A stretch of 6,605 nt of DNA, taken from assembly GCA_014360395.1 (NCBI GenBank), contig JACIXM010000117.1, positions 1-6,605 of the forward strand. Direction: 5' to 3'. The notes below the pieces were generated by a model. It had not been told where the DNA came from. It did not search any database and worked only from the letters and a program-made list of their open reading frames with translations. Made by a program: the position numbers and the translations under genes. Shown here in pieces: positions 1 to 4,628 of this stretch. Each line of letters begins with the position of its first letter. Position 1 is the first letter of the stretch. The DNA comes from Actinotalea sp. (lineage in GTDB: Bacteria > Actinomycetota > Actinomycetes > Actinomycetales > Cellulomonadaceae).

Positions 1-231
1 GCCGGGGGTCGGGACCTGCCCGCCACGGTCCGCACCTCCCCCGACCTCGGTGCCCGACACCCGGGTGCCCGACACCCCCGCTCCGGCCACCGGCGAGCCG
101 GCGGCCGCCGACCCCGGTCCCGGCGCCGCGTCCGGCGCGGCACCCAGACCGACCGCCACCGCGACGGCCACCCCGGCGAGGAGCGCCACGGCGGCAGCGA
201 CCCACGACGCGCGACGGCTCGGACTGCTCAC
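1..231 (-). CDS. Putative exported or membrane-anchored protein, N-terminal fragment (77 codons visible)
   Basis: The gene reads leftward and is cut by the window edge, so only the first 77 residues are visible. The GTG at 231-229 is preferred because a TACCGT hexamer (244-239) ends 7 nt before it, the leaderless arrangement seen across this window; an in-frame GTG at 240-238 would leave no room for that promoter. The protein starts with two arginines (residues 6-7), then an Ala/Val/Leu-rich hydrophobic stretch at about 10-30 that fits a signal peptide or signal anchor, then an Ala/Gly/Pro-rich low-complexity linker. The linker holds a five-residue repeat, VSGTR-VSGTE, encoded by a 15-bp tandem repeat. 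The catalytic or binding domain lies outside the window. This layout is common in actinobacterial class F sortases and other secreted proteins, but no diagnostic motif is visible and no function can be assigned. Confidence 0.62.
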   Translation of the reverse strand, partial: MSSPSRRASWVAAAVALLAGVAVAVAVGLGAAPDAAPGPGSAAAGSPVAGAGVSGTRVSGTEVGGGADRGGQVPTPG

Positions 232-238
232 CCGGGGC

Positions 239-244
239 ACGGTA
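239..244 (-). promoter_or_regulatory. -10 element of a leaderless promoter for the left-edge gene
   Basis: On the minus strand the hexamer is TACCGT (TAnnnT consensus), followed by 7 nt and then GTG at 231. Transcription would start at or next to the start codon. There is no recognisable Shine-Dalgarno sequence in the gap. No clear -35 is visible at the expected distance (about 262-267). Confidence 0.5.
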
Positions 245-279
245 GAGGATCGGCCTGGACGCCCGCCGTCGGACCTTTG

Positions 280-295
280 ATACCCTGGGGGGTAT
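280..295 (+). promoter_or_regulatory. CsoR/CstR-like operator palindrome over the rhodanese -10 box and start codon
   Basis: The sequence ATACCC-TGGG-GGGTAT is an inverted repeat with 6-bp arms (280-285 and 290-295) around a 4-bp centre. It has a C-tract, a G-tract and flanking TA/AT, the style of operator bound by CsoR/RcnR/CstR-family repressors, which sense copper, nickel/cobalt or persulfides. It contains the probable -10 hexamer TACCCT (281-286) and runs into the ATG at 294, so a bound repressor would block initiation directly. CstR-type regulators are known to control rhodaneses and other sulfur-transfer genes, which fits the gene downstream. No regulator gene is in the window. A chance palindrome made by a -10 box followed by a G-run cannot be excluded. 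Confidence 0.45.
281..286 (+). promoter_or_regulatory. -10 element of a leaderless promoter for the rhodanese lipoprotein
   Basis: TACCCT is followed by exactly 7 nt and then the ATG at 294. A weak -35 candidate, TGGACG, lies at 256-261 with a 19-nt spacer. There is no purine-rich ribosome binding site other than the G-run that belongs to the palindrome. The geometry matches the other leaderless starts in the window. Confidence 0.5.
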
Positions 296-716
296 GCCGC
301 GTCGACTTCTCGCCCTTGCCCTCGGAGCCGTCCTCACCGTCGGCGGCCTCGCCGCGTGCGGTGCTGACGACGCCGCCACCACCTCCCCCGCGGCGACCGT
401 CACCGACGTCGACCCCGCCGGTTTCGCCGAGCTCGCGACTGAGCCGGGCGTGACCATCCTCGACGTCCGGACGCCGCAGGAGTTCGCCGCCGGCCACCTG
501 CCCGGCGCCGTCAACATCGACAGCTCCGCCCCGGACTTCGCCGAGCTCGTCTCCGAGCTGCCGCAGGACGGCCGCTACCTCGTGTACTGCCAGACCTCGA
601 ACCGGTCCGGCGTCGCGACGGACCGCATGGTCGACCTCGGCTTCACCGACGTCTACGACATGAAGGGCGGCATCGTCGCCTGGGCGGCGGACGGCGGCCC
701 GGTCGTCACCGACTGA
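294..716 (+). CDS. Rhodanese-like domain lipoprotein
   Basis: A 140-residue exported single-domain rhodanese. Residues 1-22 form a lipoprotein signal peptide: positive PRR, a hydrophobic stretch and a lipobox L-A-A-C with the lipidated Cys at 22, so the mature protein should sit on the outer face of the membrane. After a Thr/Ala-rich linker, the domain (about 38-135) shows the family marks in order: DVR at 57-59, GHLPGA at 67-72, and the active-site loop starting at Cys99 in YCQTSNRS, where C99 would carry the persulfide and R104 closes the CxxxxR loop. The C-terminal motif MKGGIVAW is at 123-130. All key residues are present, so sulfurtransferase activity is likely; the natural donor and acceptor are unknown. 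The start is set by the leaderless promoter and by the signal peptide beginning here. The gene is monocistronic and divergent from the left-edge gene. Confidence 0.93.
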   Translation: MPRRLLALALGAVLTVGGLAACGADDAATTSPAATVTDVDPAGFAELATEPGVTILDVRTPQEFAAGHLPGAVNIDSSAPDFAELVSELPQDGRYLVYCQTSNRSGVATDRMVDLGFTDVYDMKGGIVAWAADGGPVVTD

Positions 717-722
717 CCCGCT

Positions 723-791
723 CCACCCGGCCCGCCCCCGCCCAGCGCCCCTTCGGGTGGCAGATCTCGCGACTCCGGCCCTCACCAGGGC
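723..791 (+). other. Intergenic stretch after the rhodanese gene with two weak hairpins
   Basis: Two possible stems lie downstream of the rhodanese stop. The first pairs CCACCCG (723-729) with CGGGTGG (754-760) across a 24-nt C-rich loop. The second is compact: GCCCT (778-782) and AGGGC (787-791) around CACC. Neither is followed by a T-run, so they are at best candidates for factor-assisted termination. Nothing else coding is seen between 717 and the next promoter. Confidence 0.25.
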
Positions 792-834
792 TGAACCCGC
801 GATAAAGGCTTGGGGGGACGCGGGTGGGCATCGG

Positions 835-840
835 TAGCGT
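835..840 (+). promoter_or_regulatory. -10 element of a leaderless promoter for the GNAT-like gene
   Basis: TAGCGT is followed by 7 nt and then GTG at 848. This decides the start: upstream in-frame GTGs at 824 and 839 would fall before or inside the hexamer. A possible -35, TTGGGG (810-815), is 19 nt upstream. Confidence 0.55.
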
Positions 841-847
841 GCGGAGC

Positions 848-1387
848 GTGAGCTGGCTTCCCGACGACTTCACGCCCCCCGCGCGGCTCGACCTGCCGAC
901 CGGGCACCACCTACGGCCGATCCGCGCGAGCGACGTCGACATCGACATGGTCGCCGTCATGGGCTCCCAGGAGCGCCTGTTCGGCCTGTTCGGCGGGGTG
1001 TGGGGATGGCCGCCCGCCACCATGACGCGCGAGCAGGACCTCGAGGACCTGGAGTACCACGAGGACGAGATGCAGAACCGCTCCTCGTACAACTACGCCG
1101 TCCTCGACGCCGACGAGACCCACCTGCTCGGCTGCGTCTACGTCGACCCGCCCGACAAGATCGTGGACGCGGACGCGGAGATCCTCTGGTGGGTCGTCGA
1201 CGACGCCGTCGGCACCGAGCTCGAGCGCACGCTCGCGGAGACCCTCCCTCGGTGGATCGCGGAGGAGTGGCCCTTCGCCCGCCCGGTGCACGTCGGCCGG
1301 GACATCAGCTTCGCCGACTGGACCGCCCTGCCGGAGCCACCTGGCCGGGAGACGATCACCGAGGACGTCGACCAGCCGGAGCGTTGA
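848..1387 (+). CDS. GNAT-like N-acetyltransferase family protein
   Basis: A 179-residue soluble protein. It resembles a group of actinobacterial proteins annotated as GNAT N-acetyltransferases, recognised from the N-terminal segment around WLPDDF (3-8) and HLRPIRASDVD (21-31), the conserved GVWGWPPATMT (50-60), and the central strand-like region NYAVLDADETHLLGCVYVDP (82-101). The usual acetyl-CoA pyrophosphate loop (Q/R-x-x-G-x-G/A) is not evident; the corresponding place may be VGTELERTLAETL (121-133), with only one glycine. The protein is very acidic and has no membrane segment. The start at 848 rather than 824 follows from the leaderless promoter. The substrate is unknown. It sits alone, with its own promoter and a strong hairpin directly after the stop, and lies upstream of a sirtuin gene. 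Family assignment is fairly firm; catalytic activity is not shown by the sequence. Confidence 0.75.
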   Translation: MSWLPDDFTPPARLDLPTGHHLRPIRASDVDIDMVAVMGSQERLFGLFGGVWGWPPATMTREQDLEDLEYHEDEMQNRSSYNYAVLDADETHLLGCVYVDPPDKIVDADAEILWWVVDDAVGTELERTLAETLPRWIAEEWPFARPVHVGRDISFADWTALPEPPGRETITEDVDQPER

Positions 1388-1431
1388 CGGCCGCACCTCC
1401 CGGGCGGGGCGCGATCCGCCGAGTGCGGCCG
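1388..1431 (+). terminator. Strong hairpin directly after the GNAT-like gene
   Basis: Immediately after the TGA, CGGCCGCAC (1388-1396) pairs perfectly over 9 bp with GTGCGGCCG (1423-1431). Inside the loop a second stem forms: GGCGG (1403-1407) with CCGCC (1416-1420). There is no T-run downstream, as is common for actinobacterial terminators. Its position suggests transcription termination or mRNA 3' end protection. Confidence 0.5.
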
Positions 1432-1470
1432 AGCCGCCGGGGCATGGTCAGCTGACGAACGCGCAGACGA

Positions 1471-1483
1471 CCTGCCAGGCAGG
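1471..1483 (+). repeat. 13-bp palindrome in the -35 region of the sirtuin promoter
   Basis: CCTGCC-A-GGCAGG is a perfect inverted repeat with 6-bp arms and a 1-bp centre. It ends 17 nt before the -10 hexamer at 1501, so it covers the place where a -35 would sit, and no TTGACA-like box is visible there. It could be an operator or activator site. A second palindrome, GTCAGCTGAC, lies at 1447-1456. No regulator is identified. Confidence 0.35.
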
Positions 1484-1500
1484 GCACAGCGCACCGCGCC

Positions 1501-1506
1501 TACCCT
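1501..1506 (+). promoter_or_regulatory. -10 element of a leaderless promoter for the sirtuin gene
   Basis: TACCCT is followed by 6 nt and then GTG at 1513, with no Shine-Dalgarno sequence. It is the same hexamer as used by the rhodanese gene. The -35 region is occupied by a palindrome instead of a clear consensus. Confidence 0.5.
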
Positions 1507-1512
1507 GTCGCG

Positions 1513-2433
1513 GTGAGCCACACCGCCCCGCCGACGACGGCGCCACGCGCCGTCCCGCGGCAGGTCGCCCCGCGCTTCGTCCCCGCCCCGACGCCGCCGC
1601 ACGACCTCGACGTCGGCCTGCCCGCGGCGGTCGACCTCCTGCGCGGTCGCCGGGTCGCCGTGCTCACCGGCGCCGGTATCTCGACCGACTCCGGGATCCC
1701 CGACTACCGCGGCCCCGACTCGCCGCCGCGCCGCCCGATGACGTACCAGCAGTTCGTCTCCGACCCGGCCTTCCGGCGGACGTACTGGGCGCGCAACCAC
1801 GTCGGCTGGCGGCACGTTCACCGCACCCGTCCCAACGCCGGGCACGACGCGGTGGTGCGGATGGAGGCGCGCGGCGCCGTCGTCGGCGTCATCACGCAGA
1901 ACGTCGACCGGCTGCACACGCTCGCCGGGAGCCGCTCGGTCATCGACCTGCACGGCACGTACGCGGCGATCGTGTGCCTGGACTGCGGTGACCGCACGAC
2001 GCGCGACGCGCTCGCGCGCCGGCTCGAGGCGCTCAACCCGGGGTTCGCCGAGGCGGTCGGCAGCGTCGCCGACGTCGAGATCGCGCCCGACGCCGACGCG
2101 GTGGTGGAGTCGACCGAGGGCTTCCGCGTCGCGGACTGCGAGCGCTGCGGCGGGATGCTCAAGCCTGACATCGTGTACTTCGGTGAGTCGGTGCCCAGGG
2201 AGCGCGTGGAGAGGGCGTACGCGCTGGTCGACTCCGCCGACGCCCTGCTGGTGGCGGGCTCGTCGCTGGCGGTGATGTCGGGGCTGCGTTTCGTGCGGCA
2301 CGTCGCGCGGAGCGGCCGGCCCGTCGTCATCGTCAACCGCGGGGCCACGCGCGCGGACGTCGAGGCGACGCTGCGGGTCCACGCGGGCACGTCGCAGGCG
2401 TTGCCCGCCCTGGCGGAGCGGCTCACCGACTGA
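1513..2433 (+). CDS. Sir2-family NAD-dependent protein deacylase (class II, SIRT4-like)
   Basis: A 306-residue sirtuin, which removes acyl groups from lysines using NAD+ and releases nicotinamide and O-acyl-ADP-ribose. All core motifs are present: GAGIST (53-58), GIPDYRG (61-67), TQNVDRLH (128-135), catalytic His147 in LHG, a zinc site made of C155/C158 and C209/C212, GSS (249-251) and VNRG (274-277). GIPDYR rather than GIPTFR, and GGMLKPDIVYFGE after the second zinc pair, are marks of class II sirtuins such as SIRT4. About 50 residues separate the two zinc Cys pairs, as in that class. A proline-rich extension of about 45 residues precedes the catalytic core. It is cytoplasmic, with no signal peptide. 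The GTG start is set by a leaderless promoter. SIRT4-type enzymes often have weak deacetylase activity and prefer other acyl groups or ADP-ribosylation, so the substrate is open. Confidence 0.94.
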   Translation: MSHTAPPTTAPRAVPRQVAPRFVPAPTPPHDLDVGLPAAVDLLRGRRVAVLTGAGISTDSGIPDYRGPDSPPRRPMTYQQFVSDPAFRRTYWARNHVGWRHVHRTRPNAGHDAVVRMEARGAVVGVITQNVDRLHTLAGSRSVIDLHGTYAAIVCLDCGDRTTRDALARRLEALNPGFAEAVGSVADVEIAPDADAVVESTEGFRVADCERCGGMLKPDIVYFGESVPRERVERAYALVDSADALLVAGSSLAVMSGLRFVRHVARSGRPVVIVNRGATRADVEATLRVHAGTSQALPALAERLTD

Positions 2434-2451
2434 CCGGACGGACGGGCCGGG

Positions 2452-2457
2452 CATGCT
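2452..2457 (+). promoter_or_regulatory. -10 element of a probable leaderless promoter for the DUF2332 gene
   Basis: CATGCT lies 6 nt before the ATG at 2464, inside the 30-nt gap after the sirtuin stop. The first base departs from TAnnnT. A -35-like CTGACC (2430-2435) overlaps the sirtuin stop codon. The gene may therefore be transcribed both from here and by read-through from the sirtuin promoter. Confidence 0.4.
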
Positions 2458-2463
2458 GGGTCG

Positions 2464-3444
2464 ATGGACCCTGCCATCCACCTCGGCGCCGACGGCGTGC
2501 CCGCGGCCTACCGCGCATTCGGCGAGCGGGAGGCGCATGGCGTCTCCGGCACGTACGAGGCATGGGCCCTGGGGGTCAGCGAGGACCCCGAGGTCTCGGA
2601 CCTGCTGGCGACGCTGCCGGCCGGCAAACGGCAGCCGAACCTGGTCTTCGCCGCGGCGCGGTGGCACGGGGCGGAGGGCGGGTACGCGGAGCTGCGGTCG
2701 ACGCTCCTCGACCGGTGGCCGCAGGTCCGGGCGACGATCCTCGCCCGCGCGACCCAGACGAACGAGGCCGGTCGCTGTGCGGTCCTTCTCCCGTTCCTCG
2801 CCTCGTTGCCGCAGCCGCTCGCGCTGCTGGAGGTCGGCGCCTCGGCGGGGCTGTGCCTGCTGCCGGACCGGTACTCCTACACCTACGACGACGCCGCCCG
2901 CTTCGATCCCGACGACGGCCCCTCGGACGTGGTCCTCGCCTGTGCGCTGAACGGTGACGCCCGGGCACCCCGGCTGATGCCCGAGATCACCTGGCGGGCC
3001 GGGATCGACCTCGCCCCGGTGGACGTGCAGGACACGGACGCATGCCGATGGCTGGAGACGCTCGTGTGGCCGGAGCACGAGGAGCGCCGTGAGCGCCTGC
3101 ACCGCGCGCTCGGTCTCGCGCGCCGCGACCCACCCCGGGTCCTGGCCGGGGATCTGCTCGACAGGCTGCCGGGCCTGGCGGCCGAGGCGCCCGCCGACGC
3201 GACGCTGGTGGTCCTCCACAGCGCCGTCCTCGCGTACCTCGATGCCGAGGCCCGCTCGGCGTTCGTCGAGCTGGTCGGACGGCTTCCCGGGCACTGGATC
3301 AGCAACGAGGGAGCGCGGGTGCTGCCGTCGACCGTTCATCTCGCGGACGGCCCGGCGGCTCACGGCTTCGTGATCGCCGTCGACGGCGTCGCCCGCGCGG
3401 TCGCGGACCCGCACGGCCGCAGCCTCTCGCTCCTGCCCGTCTGA
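2464..3444 (+). CDS. DUF2332 domain-containing protein
   Basis: A 326-residue cytoplasmic protein that fits the DUF2332 family in length and motifs; the family has no established function. Visible conserved segments are WALGVSEDPEVSDLLA at 34-49, RQPNLVFAAARWHG at 56-69, LLEVGASAGL at 121-130, WPEHEERRERL at 202-212, a buried strand VVLHSAVLAYL at 249-259 and WISNEGARVLP at 278-288. The LLEVGASAGL segment resembles the glycine-rich motif I of Rossmann-like SAM-dependent methyltransferases, and the later VVLHSAVL strand could be another sheet element, so a methyltransferase-like fold is possible. This is inference; no catalytic motif proves it. It lies 30 nt downstream of the sirtuin gene on the same strand but appears to have its own leaderless promoter. 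It ends in a convergent intergenic region facing the sigma factor gene. Confidence 0.88.
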   Translation: MDPAIHLGADGVPAAYRAFGEREAHGVSGTYEAWALGVSEDPEVSDLLATLPAGKRQPNLVFAAARWHGAEGGYAELRSTLLDRWPQVRATILARATQTNEAGRCAVLLPFLASLPQPLALLEVGASAGLCLLPDRYSYTYDDAARFDPDDGPSDVVLACALNGDARAPRLMPEITWRAGIDLAPVDVQDTDACRWLETLVWPEHEERRERLHRALGLARRDPPRVLAGDLLDRLPGLAAEAPADATLVVLHSAVLAYLDAEARSAFVELVGRLPGHWISNEGARVLPSTVHLADGPAAHGFVIAVDGVARAVADPHGRSLSLLPV

Positions 3445-3481
3445 CCGCCCGGCCGGCTGAGGGACACGGTGGGCCACGGAG

Positions 3482-3503
3482 GGCGCCCGCGGTGCGGCGC
3501 GCC
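3482..3503. terminator. GC hairpin between convergent genes, candidate bidirectional terminator
   Basis: In the 70-nt gap between the DUF2332 stop and the sigma factor stop, GGCGC-CCGC (3482-3490) pairs with GCGG-(C)-GCGCC (3494-3503): 9 bp with one bulged C and a 3-nt GGT loop. It works on either strand. There is no T-run on either side, so termination is inferred from position and stem strength only. Confidence 0.45.
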
Positions 3504-3514
3504 GTTCGGCCCCG

Positions 3515-4549
3515 TCAGATCCCGCAGTGCGGCGCCTCCCCCGGCGCGAGGGCCGGCACCTCCCCGTCGACACCCAGGTGGTCCGGCAGACCGAACCGCG
3601 CGAAGAGGTCCGTGTCGAACCAGACGGTGACGGCCGAGACGCCGTCGGGCGTGACCGTGAGGTGCTGGAGCTGGAAGGCGCGGTGCACGCCGTCCGGGCC
3701 GCGCATGTACATGCCGATCGCCGGGGCACCGTTCGCACGCGTGAGCAGCAGGCGCATGTCCCCCGCCGCCTGGGCCGGGCACTGGGTGCTGATGAGGCGG
3801 CCGATGTCCTCCGCGCCCCGGTACCACTCCTCGAACGGCGGCATCTCCCACTCGGCATCGGCGGTGAGCAGCTGGACGATGCGGTGCACGTCGTACGCCT
3901 CGAACGCCTCCACGTAGGCCTCCAGGAGCTGGTGCAGGCGCGGGTCGTCGTCGGCGAGGCGGGGCGTCGCGTCGGGGTCCAGCTTGGCCAGGTGCGCCCG
4001 GGCGCGCTGCAGGCTGCTGTTGACCGACGCCACGGACAGCCCGAGGGTCTCGGCGATCTCCGACGCCTGCCAGCACAGCACGTCCTTGAGCAGCAGCGCG
4101 GCACGCTGCTGGGCGGTCAGGTGCTGCAGCGCCGCGACGAACGCGAGCCGCACGGTCTCCCGCGCGAGGGCGACGTCGCCGGGGTCCGACGGCGCCGCGC
4201 CCCAGACGACGGCATCCGGCAGCGGCTCGAGCCACGGCACCTCCGGGCGCGTGCGCAGCTCGGCCGTCGGGTCCCCGGGCGGGGCACCCAGACCGGTGGG
4301 CAACGGGCGGCGGGCCCGTCCCTCCAGCGCGGTGAGGCAGGTGTTTGTCGCGATCCGGTACATCCACGTCCGCACCGACGAGCGCGCCTCGAACCCGTGG
4401 AAGGACCGCCACGCGCGCAGGTAGGTCTCCTGCACGAGGTCCTCGGCCTCCTGGACCGAGCCGACCATCCGGTAGCAGTGGGCCACGAGCTCCCGGCGCA
4501 GGGGCTGGACCATCTCCAGGAACGTGGCCTCCGTCACAGTCGCTGTCAT
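3515..4549 (-). CDS. ECF sigma-70 factor with C-terminal SnoaL-like domain (TIGR02960/SigG-like)
   Basis: A 344-residue extracytoplasmic-function sigma factor. Region 2 spans about 10-80, with RRELVAHCYRMVGSVQEAEDLVQETYLRAWRS-type core features at 18-49 and VRTWMYRIATNTCL at 59-72. A linker at 79-112 carries the proline-rich RPLPTGLGAP and EVPWLEPLPDA motifs typical of the TIGR02960/SigG-like group. Region 4 is at about 133-188, with the helix-turn-helix around ASEIAETLGLSVASVNSSLQRAR (162-184). Residues about 205-318 form a SnoaL/NTF2-like domain (HQLLEAYVEAF at 206-216, MPPFEEWYRG at 236-245), which in related factors acts as a built-in regulator in place of a separate anti-sigma factor. 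No anti-sigma gene is adjacent. The ATG at 4549 is chosen because a TACGGT -10 box ends 7 nt upstream and because the protein begins here with a normal sigma N-terminus; a longer frame to 4801 would run through the neighbouring gene. Confidence 0.93.
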   Translation of the reverse strand: MTATVTEATFLEMVQPLRRELVAHCYRMVGSVQEAEDLVQETYLRAWRSFHGFEARSSVRTWMYRIATNTCLTALEGRARRPLPTGLGAPPGDPTAELRTRPEVPWLEPLPDAVVWGAAPSDPGDVALARETVRLAFVAALQHLTAQQRAALLLKDVLCWQASEIAETLGLSVASVNSSLQRARAHLAKLDPDATPRLADDDPRLHQLLEAYVEAFEAYDVHRIVQLLTADAEWEMPPFEEWYRGAEDIGRLISTQCPAQAAGDMRLLLTRANGAPAIGMYMRGPDGVHRAFQLQHLTVTPDGVSAVTVWFDTDLFARFGLPDHLGVDGEVPALAPGEAPHCGI

Positions 4550-4556
4550 TCTCGTG

Positions 4557-4562
4557 ACCGTA
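4557..4562 (-). promoter_or_regulatory. -10 element of a leaderless promoter for the sigma factor
   Basis: On the minus strand TACGGT is followed by 7 nt and then ATG at 4549. No Shine-Dalgarno sequence is seen. The region upstream is taken up by an inverted repeat rather than a clear -35. Confidence 0.5.
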
Positions 4563-4587
4563 CTCCCGCGCTCCGACACGGCGGGAG
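4563..4587. repeat. Inverted repeat between the SCO1664-family and sigma factor genes
   Basis: CTCCCGC (4563-4569) and GCGGGAG (4581-4587) are perfect 7-bp arms around an 11-nt centre. It directly abuts the -10 hexamer of the sigma factor and lies about 42 nt past the SCO1664-family stop. It may be an operator over the spacer and -35 of the sigma promoter, or a hairpin ending the upstream operon; no T-run follows. Confidence 0.4.
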
Positions 4588-4628
4588 GGGGTGGCCGTGA
4601 TCGACATCTCGGGCGGCGCCCGGCCGGT

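Noticed and set aside
228..785. A 185-codon minus-strand frame opposite the rhodanese gene
   Set aside because: Antisense to an intact rhodanese lipoprotein; Gly/Arg/Val-Asp-rich shadow without motifs.
824..847. Earlier GTG start (824) for the GNAT-like protein
   Set aside because: Codons from 824 to 847 contain the TAGCGT -10 box at 835-840; start at 848 fits a leaderless transcript and the family N-terminus.
3445..3514. A small gene between the DUF2332 and sigma factor genes, or a T-run terminator
   Set aside because: Only 70 nt, no start/stop pair of interest and no T-run; only the GC hairpin is supported.
1138..4104. A 988-codon open frame on the minus strand opposite the GNAT-like, sirtuin and DUF2332 genes
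   Set aside because: Arg/Gly/Ala/Pro-rich with no recognisable domain; it lies antisense to genes with clear family motifs and runs into the sigma factor in the wrong frame. It is a by-product of high GC.
3527..4600. A 357-codon plus-strand frame opposite the sigma factor
   Set aside because: Shadow of the sigma gene, with Arg/Gly/His-rich composition and no family motif.
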